A DNA stretch of 64,000 nt from Alphaproteobacteria bacterium. Lineage in GTDB: Bacteria > Myxococcota_A > UBA796 > UBA2385. The notes under the pieces were generated by a model that searched no databases, was not told the DNA's origin, and worked only from the letters and a program-made list of their open reading frames with translations. Shown piece by piece: positions 10,286-22,767 of the stretch. Where the stretch lies: NCBI GenBank assembly GCA_020632755.1, contig JACKEY010000004.1:643501-707500 (forward strand), in the 5' to 3' direction. A program made the position numbers and the translations under genes. The number at the start of each line of letters is the position of its first letter. The first letter of the stretch is position 1.

Positions 10286-11362
10286 ATGGGCGGGATCCTG
10301 CTTCTGGAAGACGGTCGGAGCTTCGTGGGCGAGGCCTTCGGCGCGCCCGGCACGCGGGTCGGCGAGGTCGTGTTCAACACGGCCATGTCCGGGTACCAGG
10401 AAGTGCTCACCGACCCGAGCTACTGCGAGCAGATCGTCGTCATGACGTCGGTGCACGTCGGCAACTACGGCGTCAACGACGAAGACCCCGAGAGCGACAA
10501 GGTCTGGGTCAGCGGCTTCGTCGCCCGCGAGTTCAGCCGGCAGTACAGCAACCACCGCGCCCAGGAAGGCCTGGATCGCTACCTGCGGCGGCACGGCGTG
10601 CCGGCCGTGCAGGGCATCGACACCCGCGCCCTGGTCCGCCACATCCGCGAGAAGGGCGCCATGAAGGCCGTCGTCAGCACCGACGGCACCCCGGCCGACC
10701 AGCTGTGGAAGCTGCTCGACACCTGGCCCGGCATGGACGGCCGCGCGCTGGCCACCGAGGTCGGCACCCGCGAGCCCTACGTCTTCGCCGATCCGGCCAG
10801 CCCCCGCGCCCGGGTGAGCGTCGTCGACGGCGGAATCAAGCGCAACATCCTGCGCCTGCTGCGCGACGCCGGCTGCAAGGTCACCGTGCACCCCATCACC
10901 GGCACCTGGGACGACTGGGCCCAGGACGCCGACCTGGTCTTCTTCAGCAACGGTCCCGGCGACCCGGCGGCCCTGCCCGCGGTCGCAGAGCAGGTCTCCC
11001 GCGGCATCGGCCAGCTGCCCATGGTCGGCATCTGCCTGGGCCACCAGCTGCTCGCCCTCGGCATCGGCGCCAAGACCTACAAGCTCAAGTACGGCCACCG
11101 CGGCGCCAACCACCCCGTCCGCGACATCGCCACCGGCCGCGTCGAGATCACCAGCCAGAACCACGGCTTCTGCGTGGAACCGGACAGCCTCGCGGCCGTC
11201 GGCGGCACCGTGACCCACGTGCACCTCAACGACCAGACCATCGCGGGCTTCAAGCACGACGCCAAGCGCGTCATGTGCGTCCAGTTCCACCCCGAAGCCT
11301 CGCCGGGCCCCCACGACTCCCAGGGCCTCATCGAGCGCTTCCTCCAGTTCGCCGGCGCCTGA
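10286..11362 (+). CDS. carA: Carbamoyl-phosphate synthase small (glutaminase) subunit
   Basis: 358 residues; ATG at 10286 with GAGG at 10277-10280. The N-terminal half is the CarA-specific domain ('EVVFNTAMSGYQEVLTDPSY'), the C-terminal half a class I glutamine amidotransferase with Cys250 in 'GICLGHQ', His335 and Glu337 in 'FHPEASPGP'. It releases ammonia from glutamine and channels it to CarB for carbamoyl phosphate, which feeds arginine and pyrimidine synthesis. carB lies 3.9 kb downstream on the same strand with four unrelated genes between them, so the subunits are not in one operon. The upstream repeat array could affect its expression. Confidence 0.97.
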   Translation: MGGILLLEDGRSFVGEAFGAPGTRVGEVVFNTAMSGYQEVLTDPSYCEQIVVMTSVHVGNYGVNDEDPESDKVWVSGFVAREFSRQYSNHRAQEGLDRYLRRHGVPAVQGIDTRALVRHIREKGAMKAVVSTDGTPADQLWKLLDTWPGMDGRALATEVGTREPYVFADPASPRARVSVVDGGIKRNILRLLRDAGCKVTVHPITGTWDDWAQDADLVFFSNGPGDPAALPAVAEQVSRGIGQLPMVGICLGHQLLALGIGAKTYKLKYGHRGANHPVRDIATGRVEITSQNHGFCVEPDSLAAVGGTVTHVHLNDQTIAGFKHDAKRVMCVQFHPEASPGPHDSQGLIERFLQFAGA

Positions 11363-11366
11363 GCCC

Positions 11367-11447
11367 CCACCGGCCTCCCGGCACCCCACCGGCCTCCCGG
11401 CACCCCCGCCGCCCTCCCAGCGCCACCCGCCGCCCTCCCTGCGCCAC
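11367..11447. repeat. Short C-rich tandem repeats after carA
   Basis: CCACCGGCCTCCCGGCACC occurs twice with a 19-bp period (from 11367 and 11386), followed by two or three copies of a related unit around CCGCCGCCCTCCC with a period near 21 bp. The tract begins just after the carA stop and is almost purine-free on the plus strand. No gene is supported here. Confidence 0.6.
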
Positions 11448-11503
11448 CCGCCAGTCGTCCTCCCGGCCTCTCGCCATGGTCGACGACGCTCCGGGTCCCC
11501 TCT

Positions 11504-11610
11504 GGGGCTGATGCCGGGCCACCCTCCGTCGGGACGTTTCGGCCGCCTTCCGGCGGCCTGCAAATGTCCCGTCTCCGGGTGACGCCGGCCGCCCCGGCGG
11601 GGCCCCTGCG
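11504..11610 (+). repeat. Nested-palindrome dispersed repeat, copy A
   Basis: About 105 bp from GGGGCTGATG to CCCCTGCG. The core (11528-11572) is an outer pair GTCGGGACGTTT / AAATGTCCCG enclosing an inner perfect stem GGCCGCC-TTCC-GGCGGCC. Copy B lies in inverted orientation 65 bp away and copy C at 35518. It occupies the gap between the convergent carA and SPFH genes. Confidence 0.75.
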
Positions 11611-11674
11611 CTCGGTGGCAGGCGACACCCACGCGGGGGACCGCGTCCCGCCCCGACTCGGAGCGCAGGTGGCC

Positions 11675-11769
11675 CGCAGGGGCGGGCGGACGGGGTCGCA
11701 GTCGGGACATTTGCAGGCTGCCGCAGGCAGCCGAAACGTCCCGACGTAGACCCCTCCGCCATCAGCCCC
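11675..11769 (-). repeat. Nested-palindrome dispersed repeat, copy B (inverted to A)
   Basis: Read on the minus strand it runs from GGGGCTGATGGCGGAGG to CCCCTGCG. The core (11701-11745) has the same outer arms as copy A, but the inner stem is GGCTGCC-TGC-GGCAGCC: a C-to-T change on one arm is matched by G-to-A on the other. The flank CCCGACTGCGACCCCGT is shared with copy C. Confidence 0.75.
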
Positions 11770-11848
11770 GGAGGGTCACCGGAGCGGCGCTGCCAGTGGC
11801 GAGACGCAGAGCGAACGGCGGCAGGCGCAGCGACCGAGACGAAGGGGT

Positions 11849-12610
11849 TCAGCCAGGGGTGGCGGGCGGCCGCGGCGGCGGGGTGGGGGCCACGATGTCG
11901 GGGGCTTGGGTGAGGACCTGGCGGACGGTGTCGGGGTCGCGGACGGAGGTGGCGTGGCTGTCGATGACGATGACCTTGCCGCCGGCGCCCATGTCGGCCA
12001 GCACCTGCAGGCGCAGCAGCTCGCGGGCGAAGGGCTGGTCCTCCATCTCCTTGGCGACGGCGACCAGCTGGCGGGCGATCTGGACCTGGTTGCGGGCCTT
12101 CTCGAGGTTGGCGGCGGTCTCGCGCTTGACTGCCTCCTCGCGCATCAGGAGCTTCTTGAGCTCCTCGCTCATCGACGGGTCGCCGACGGCCACCTGGAAG
12201 TCGCCCAGGCCCCAGCCGTGCTTCTTGGACAGGCCGGCCAGCTCCTGCTCGGCCGCCTCGCTGATGTCGTTCTTGTTCTGGGCGAGCTGGTCGATGGTAT
12301 AGGAGTTGGCGGCGCCGCTCACGACGGAGATGACGCTCGCGCGCAGGGTCGCGAAGGGGTCGCCGACGTTGATGATGGCGGCCTTCACGTCGACCACGCG
12401 GGCGGTGTAGCCGACCTTGATCGAGGTGGGCGTGCCGCCGCGGGTGATGACGTCGATGTCGACCTCGTCCGTGCGCAGCTGGGTCGAGATGCGGCGGATG
12501 CTGGTGATGAACGGCATCACGATGTGGAAGCCGGGCCCCAGCACCGAGCCGGGCTTGCCGCCGACGATGGTCAGGCCGGCGTAGGGAGCGTTGATCTTGG
12601 TGAAGAACAT
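11849..12610 (-). CDS. SPFH/Band-7 domain protein (prohibitin/stomatin-like)
   Basis: 253 residues from ATG 12610, which has GGAGAGG just before it. The SPFH domain spans most of the protein: 'VLGPGFHIVMPFITSIRRIS' then the strand 'DEVDIDVITRGGTP' and 'VKAAIINVGDPFATL'. A charged helical region (about 125-205) rich in Glu, Lys, Ala and Gln follows, as in flotillin/prohibitin C-termini that drive oligomers, then a Pro-rich end. No clear N-terminal transmembrane helix is present, so membrane attachment would be peripheral. SPFH proteins organise membrane microdomains or chaperone proteases such as FtsH; no protease or NfeD gene is adjacent here, so the partner is unknown. Confidence 0.85.
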   Translation of the reverse strand: MFFTKINAPYAGLTIVGGKPGSVLGPGFHIVMPFITSIRRISTQLRTDEVDIDVITRGGTPTSIKVGYTARVVDVKAAIINVGDPFATLRASVISVVSGAANSYTIDQLAQNKNDISEAAEQELAGLSKKHGWGLGDFQVAVGDPSMSEELKKLLMREEAVKRETAANLEKARNQVQIARQLVAVAKEMEDQPFARELLRLQVLADMGAGGKVIVIDSHATSVRDPDTVRQVLTQAPDIVAPTPPPRPPATPG

Positions 12611-12652
12611 GGGCCTCTCCGGGGAAGGCGAAGGGTACGCGACGAACACCCC

Positions 12653-12685
12653 TTGACATGCATGGTGGTGGTGCGGAGATAGCTG
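12653..12685 (+). promoter_or_regulatory. Possible promoter for the YkuE-like phosphoesterase
   Basis: A consensus -35 TTGACA (12653-12658) is followed by TAGCTG at 12680-12685. The spacer of 21 bp is longer than usual, which weakens the call. It lies between the divergent SPFH and phosphoesterase genes and would give a leader of roughly 35 nt. Confidence 0.3.
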
Positions 12686-12727
12686 ACCGCTGGTCATCCA
12701 GCCCCTCCGCCGCCCTGGACCTGCCCC

Positions 12728-13927
12728 GTGAAGCTGCCGCTGTCCCGCCTCGTCGCCTTCCTCACCATGCTCGGCATCATCTCGACGATGACGGTCGGGA
12801 TCATCGGCTCGCGGCTGGTGGGCGTGCTCGATCTGCCGACCCCGTGGGCGCTGGCCGGCTGGGCCGCCATCGTCGGGTGGGTGGCCTTCGTCTTCGCCGG
12901 CATGATCCTGCCGCGTCTGCTGGGCAAGGGGCCGTGGACCGATCGCCTCGCCCAGGCCTCCTTCGCCGCGATGGGGCTCCTGTCGCTGGTGTTCACCGGC
13001 CTGATGCTGCGCGACGCCGCCTGGCTGGCCTGGGACTTCGTGTCCGGCGTGCCGGCCCTCGCCGCCAACCTGCCGCAGCCACGCATCGATCGCGCCTTGC
13101 TCTACAGCAACGGGGTCGTCCTGGGCGGCAGCCTGCTCTTGCTGGTGTGGGGCTACCGCAACGCGCGCTCGACCCCCGCGGTGCGCCGGGTCAGCGTGGC
13201 CGTGCCCGACCTGCCGGAAGCCCTCGACGGCTTCCGCATCGCCCAGCTCTCGGACGTGCACGTCGGGCCGACCATCGACAAGGGCTGGCTCGGCCCGGTG
13301 GTCGCCCGCACGAACGCCGTCCAGGCCGACGCCATCGTGATCACCGGCGACCTCGTCGACGGCAGCGTGCACGAGCTGCGCGAGCACACCGCCGCCCTGG
13401 CCGAGCTGTCGGCCCCCCACGGCGTCTACTTCGTCACCGGCAACCACGAATACTACGCCGGCGCCGAGTCCTGGGTGGCCGAGGTCGCCCGCCTGGGCCT
13501 GCGCCCGCTGCTCAACGAGCACGTCGTCCTCGAGCACGCCCACCCGGAGCACGGCGAGGCACGTCTCGTGCTGGCCGGGGTCACCGACTACAACGCCGGC
13601 CAGATCCTCCCCCACCACCGGAGCGATCCGCGCCGGGCCCTCGCGGGCGCCCCCGACGGCGCCCCCCGCGTGCTCCTCGCCCACCAGCCCCGCACCGCCC
13701 GCGACGCCCAGGGACTCGGCGTCGCGCTGCAGCTGTCGGGCCACACCCACGGCGGGCAGATCTGGCCGTGGAACCACATGGTGTGGCTGCAGCAGCCGAC
13801 GACCGCGGGCCTGGACCGGGTGGGCGACGTGCCCGTCTACACCAGTCGCGGCACCGGCTACTGGGGGCCGCCCGTCCGGATCGGTGCGCCCAGCGAGATC
13901 ACCGAGATCACCCTGACGCGGGCCTGA
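12728..13927 (+). CDS. Membrane-anchored YkuE-like metallophosphoesterase
   Basis: 399 residues, GTG start. Four hydrophobic segments fill the first 140 residues or so, then a calcineurin-like phosphoesterase domain: 'LSDVHVG' (metal ligands Asp, His), 'ITGDLVDG', 'VTGNHEYY', and 'LSGHTHGGQIWPW' near the end. This is the motif set of YkuE-type enzymes, whose members include envelope lipid phosphoesterases. The catalytic domain may lie on either face; the substrate is unknown. The last 20 bp overlap the 3' end of the convergent hydrolase gene. Confidence 0.88.
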   Translation: MKLPLSRLVAFLTMLGIISTMTVGIIGSRLVGVLDLPTPWALAGWAAIVGWVAFVFAGMILPRLLGKGPWTDRLAQASFAAMGLLSLVFTGLMLRDAAWLAWDFVSGVPALAANLPQPRIDRALLYSNGVVLGGSLLLLVWGYRNARSTPAVRRVSVAVPDLPEALDGFRIAQLSDVHVGPTIDKGWLGPVVARTNAVQADAIVITGDLVDGSVHELREHTAALAELSAPHGVYFVTGNHEYYAGAESWVAEVARLGLRPLLNEHVVLEHAHPEHGEARLVLAGVTDYNAGQILPHHRSDPRRALAGAPDGAPRVLLAHQPRTARDAQGLGVALQLSGHTHGGQIWPWNHMVWLQQPTTAGLDRVGDVPVYTSRGTGYWGPPVRIGAPSEITEITLTRA

Positions 13928-14753
13928 GCCCGGCCACCCGCACGAAGGCCTGCCACGCGGCGGCGTCGCGCAGCATCGCGTCGCTGTGCACGCCGCCCGG
14001 GACGACGACCAGGGTGGCGTCGTGGTGGCGCTCGGCCATGGTGCGGGCGTGAGACAGGTCGATCAGCTGGTCGTGATCGCCGTGCAGCAGCAGCACGGGG
14101 CAGGTGACATCGGGCGCGGCGGCGTGGCTGTCGAACCGGTGCTGCAGCAGCGTCCGCACCGGCAGGAAGGGGTAGAGGCCCCGTGCGACGTCGGTCACGC
14201 TGGTGAAGCTGCTCTCGACCACCAGCGCGCGCGGTGGCGTGCCGACCCGGCTGACCTCGGCGGCGAGCAGGGTCGCGACCCCACCGCCCAGGCTGGTGCC
14301 CATGAGTACGATGTCCCGGGCCGGGCGCAGGCCGATGGCGTGCTGCCAGACCGCGCGGGCATCCGCCCGCAGCCCGACCTCGGACGGGGTGCCGGTGCTG
14401 CCGGGGTAGCCCCGGTAGTTGACGTGCAGCATGCCCACGCCTGCGTCCTGGAGCAGTCGCAGGTGGGTGGGCACGCCGGCGACGGTGCTGCCGTTGCCGT
14501 TGAAGTAGACGACCAGCGGCTGGTCGGCGCGGCCGGGCAGGACCCAGCCGTAGAGCGACTCCCCGTCTTCGGTGTCGATGGCCAGCGGCGTCGCGCCCAC
14601 CCGCGCGGCCTCGGCGTCCAGCACGTCCACCGCCACGTCGGGGGCGGGGAAGACGAGCATGCGCTGGAAGGCGGCGAGCATCAGGGAGAGGGACAGCCAG
14701 CCGAAGAGGAGGAGGAGGGGCAGGGCGACAAGGCCCTTCTTGGCGAGGGACAC
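13908..14753 (-). CDS. Membrane-anchored alpha/beta hydrolase
   Basis: 281 residues, GTG start one base after the upstream lipoprotein stop, so the two are coupled. A signal-anchor helix (about 8-30) is followed by an alpha/beta hydrolase fold: oxyanion region 'YFNGNG', nucleophile elbow 'GTSLGGG' with Ser, Asp in 'LLHGDHDQLI' and His in 'PGGVHSDAM' completing the triad. It resembles the FrsA/BEM46-like family of the group once called 'bem46-like' or YfhR-like. Substrate unknown. The 3' end overlaps the phosphoesterase gene by 20 bp on the opposite strand. Confidence 0.85.
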   Translation of the reverse strand: MSLAKKGLVALPLLLLFGWLSLSLMLAAFQRMLVFPAPDVAVDVLDAEAARVGATPLAIDTEDGESLYGWVLPGRADQPLVVYFNGNGSTVAGVPTHLRLLQDAGVGMLHVNYRGYPGSTGTPSEVGLRADARAVWQHAIGLRPARDIVLMGTSLGGGVATLLAAEVSRVGTPPRALVVESSFTSVTDVARGLYPFLPVRTLLQHRFDSHAAAPDVTCPVLLLHGDHDQLIDLSHARTMAERHHDATLVVVPGGVHSDAMLRDAAAWQAFVRVAGLRPASG

Positions 14754-14754
14754 G

Positions 14755-15168
14755 TCAGCGTGACAGCTCGCCGACGCCGACCACGGGGCCGATGGCGTCG
14801 GGGAGCCACAGCTCGCAGCCGCCCTCGAGCTCGTCGCCGTCGCGAACGCCCTCGAAGACCAGCTCGAGCTCGCCGTCCGGCGAGGTGAAGGAGAAGCCCA
14901 GCAGGGCCGACTCGCCGGCGCGTTCCGCGACGACGTCCGCGGGGAACATGCCCTGCGACAGGAAGGTCACCGCGCCTTCGCCCGACAGCTCCCGCGACAG
15001 CAGGCCCCGCAGGTCGGCCTCCAGCCAGGCTTCGGTGCCGTACTCGCCATCCGTCAGCTGACAGGTACCTTCCCAGTGACCGCGGAGGGCCCCGGGACCG
15101 CAGCCGCCGAGCGAGGCGGCGCCGAGCCCGGCGAAGGCGAGCGAGAGGGCGATCCGGTGACGTGTCAT
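14755..15168 (-). CDS. Small lipoprotein, unknown
   Basis: 137 residues from ATG 15168. The N-terminus has Arg/His, a hydrophobic stretch and the lipobox 'SLGGC'. The mature part is beta-rich with two further Cys ('GTCQL', 'GGCELWL') that may pair. Its layout (short strands, 'RGHWEGTCQL' start) recalls small lipocalin-like beta-barrel lipoproteins, but this is only an impression. It is the first gene of a two-gene operon with the alpha/beta hydrolase. TACCGT lies exactly 6 nt before the ATG, as at other putative leaderless genes. Confidence 0.65.
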   Translation of the reverse strand: MTRHRIALSLAFAGLGAASLGGCGPGALRGHWEGTCQLTDGEYGTEAWLEADLRGLLSRELSGEGAVTFLSQGMFPADVVAERAGESALLGFSFTSPDGELELVFEGVRDGDELEGGCELWLPDAIGPVVGVGELSR

Positions 15169-15174
15169 GCAGGC

Positions 15175-15180
15175 ACGGTA
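15175..15180 (-). promoter_or_regulatory. -10-like hexamer TACCGT, 6 nt before the lipoprotein ATG
   Basis: On the minus strand GGGATACCGT is followed by six bases and ATG (15168). The same GGGATACCG context and 6-nt spacing precede the LMW phosphatase gene at 50892. Confidence 0.4.
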
Positions 15181-15262
15181 TCCCTCCCCGCTTCGCGCCG
15201 GGGGACGTTAGACGGGCGACCTTTGTCCGCCCCCCGGCGGCAGCCCTTCCCCCGGAGTCCCG

Positions 15263-18520
<3,258 letters not shown>

Positions 18521-19138
18521 GTGGCAGCGGGGACCCTCTTCGTCGGGGATGTGCACGGCTGCAGCGTCGAGCTCGCGGAGCTGCTGCACCGGGCCGACGC
18601 CGCGCGGGTCGTCCTGCTCGGTGACCTGTTCACGAAGGGCCCCGATCCGATGGGGGTCTGGGCGCTGATCCAGGCCCATCGCTGCGAGGCGGTCCTGGGC
18701 AACCACGACGCCGCCGTGCTGTCGCGGGTCGGCACTGCCCAGGCGCTCGACCTGCCCGACGACTGCATCGCGTGGCTGCGCGCACGGCCCCTGTTCATCG
18801 AAGGCGAGGGCCCCAAGGGCCCCTGGTTGGCGGTCCACGCGGGCGTGCACCCCAAGAAGGGCCGCTCCGCCACCCGCCGCGCCCAGGCGCTCAACCTGCG
18901 GCGATGGCCCGACGACCGCGATCCGGACAACGCCTTCTGGTGGGAGCGACACAAGGGGCCGCCCCTCGTGATCTATGGCCACGACGCGATGCGGGGCCTG
19001 GTCGACCGACGGCCGCACAGCCTGGGGCTGGACACGGGCTGCGTCTATGGCGGTCGGCTCACGGCCTTCCTCCTCGAGCAAGACCGCCTGCTCCAGGCCA
19101 CCGCGCGCCGGGTCTACAAGCCGGTCGGCCGGCGCTGA
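18521..19138 (+). CDS. Calcineurin-like metallophosphatase (Ap4A-hydrolase/PPP-like)
   Basis: 205 residues; GTG start immediately after the carB stop. It has the PPP-type motif order: 'FVGDVHGC' (Asp, His), 'LLGDLFTKGPD', 'VLGNHDA', 'AVHAGVHP' and 'IYGHDAM'. This set is shared by diadenosine tetraphosphatases and bacterial PrpA-like protein phosphatases; the substrate cannot be decided from sequence. The short length (205 against about 280 for ApaH) leaves only the catalytic core. Adjacent to carB, so probably read through from its promoter. Confidence 0.82.
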   Translation: MAAGTLFVGDVHGCSVELAELLHRADAARVVLLGDLFTKGPDPMGVWALIQAHRCEAVLGNHDAAVLSRVGTAQALDLPDDCIAWLRARPLFIEGEGPKGPWLAVHAGVHPKKGRSATRRAQALNLRRWPDDRDPDNAFWWERHKGPPLVIYGHDAMRGLVDRRPHSLGLDTGCVYGGRLTAFLLEQDRLLQATARRVYKPVGRR

Positions 19139-19148
19139 GCGAGGTCGC

Positions 19149-21752
<2,604 letters not shown>

Positions 21753-21807
21753 CGCCGCCGCATCCTATCGGTCGCGGGGGGCAGCCGCCGGGTCGACGCC
21801 GAGACGA

Positions 21808-21869
21808 AGACGGCGCCCCCGGGACATCCCGGCGGCGCCGTCTGGAGTCGGGTCGGTCAGGACCGACCC
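21808..21869 (-). terminator. Two strong hairpins after the 21877 gene
   Basis: AGACGGCGCC (21808-21817) pairs perfectly with GGCGCCGTCT (21834-21843), and GGGTCGGTC (21850-21858) with GACCGACCC (21861-21869). Both lie just past the stop of the minus-strand secreted gene and before the next minus-strand gene. No T-run follows, so termination may be rho-assisted or the hairpins may protect the mRNA end. Confidence 0.6.
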
Positions 21870-21876
21870 GGCCGGA

Positions 21877-22545
21877 TCACTTGGCGAGACCGCTGATGAC
21901 GGTGATGTTCTCGTTCAGGGTGCCGACCAGCGACTCGATCCGCTTGGGGGTCTGGGTGATGGCCTTCACGTTGTTGGTGATGGCCTTGACCTTCTTGGGG
22001 ATCTCCATCGGGTTGGCGGCGGCCTGCTGGGCCAGACCGGCGGGGTCCAGACCGGCGGCGGCGGCGGCCACTTCCTGGGCCTTGGGCACCAGCTCGGTGG
22101 CGCGCTTCACGCTGTCGACGTGCAGCTGGATGAACTTGTTGCCGGCCTCGACAGCGGTCTTGACGTTGTCGGGAGCGGCGTCGCCGACGCTCAGCTTGGG
22201 CTTGCCGCCATCGATGGCCACGGTCAGGCTGTCGCCAGCCTTCGCCATCAGGTCGTCCAGCGCGGTCTGCAGGGGGGCGTCCTGGGCCACACCGAGGGCG
22301 GTGGTGAACTCGCCGCGGGCGGTGCCGAGGTTGGTCTCGATGTCGTTGAGGATGTCGTGGATCTCCTTGGCGGGGCCGAAGACGGCGTCGGCCTCGGCGA
22401 TGTCGACCAGCTCGATCTGGATGAGCGCCGGGGCGTCACCGTCTTCCTTGGCCTTCTTCTCCTTCTTGGCGAAGGCGTCGTTGGCGCCGAAGGTGAAGAC
22501 GACGGCGGAGACCGCGAGCACGGAGGTGAGGGTGCGGAAGCGCAT
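21877..22545 (-). CDS. Secreted helical protein, unknown
   Basis: 222 residues with a clean Sec signal ('MRFRTLTSV...', cut near 'NDAFAKK'), then a short Lys/Glu-rich stretch. The mature part is helical, rich in Ala, Lys, Asp and Asn, with heptad-like spacing and no cysteine, suggesting an elongated coiled periplasmic protein. It is less GC-biased and more Lys/Asn/Ile-rich than neighbours, often a sign of an abundant protein. AGAGG precedes the ATG at a distance of about 10 nt. No family recognised. It is flanked by an operator-like palindrome upstream and strong hairpins downstream, so it is probably a single-gene unit. Confidence 0.65.
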   Translation of the reverse strand: MRFRTLTSVLAVSAVVFTFGANDAFAKKEKKAKEDGDAPALIQIELVDIAEADAVFGPAKEIHDILNDIETNLGTARGEFTTALGVAQDAPLQTALDDLMAKAGDSLTVAIDGGKPKLSVGDAAPDNVKTAVEAGNKFIQLHVDSVKRATELVPKAQEVAAAAAGLDPAGLAQQAAANPMEIPKKVKAITNNVKAITQTPKRIESLVGTLNENITVISGLAK

Positions 22546-22626
22546 GGTGTGGACCTCTGGGTGTTGGCCGACGAAGCGCCGACCGGGGACTTGGGGGGGG
22601 TGGGTCGCGAGCGACCATGGGAACGA

Positions 22627-22648
22627 CCGCCGCCGTATACCGCGGCGG
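22627..22648. promoter_or_regulatory. Operator-like 22-bp palindrome
   Basis: CCGCCGCCGTATACCGCGGC with two more G forms an inverted repeat with only one mismatched pair around a central GTATAC. It sits about 85 bp upstream of the secreted helical gene. TATACG on the minus strand could be a -10 box overlapping the dyad. Confidence 0.3.
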
Positions 22649-22767
22649 AGGGGCGGTTGCGAGCGGTCATGGCCCGTTGGGCAAGGTCCCGCAACTGTCG
22701 CGCGTCCTACACGTGGGCTCGGCGACCTGTTCCCGCAACCCTGAAGATCTCGTCGGAACGCAGGTCG

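Noticed and set aside
11363..11848. Insertion sequence or transposase remnant between carA and the SPFH gene
   Set aside because: Inverted repeats A and B enclose only 65 bp and no transposase-like frame exists.
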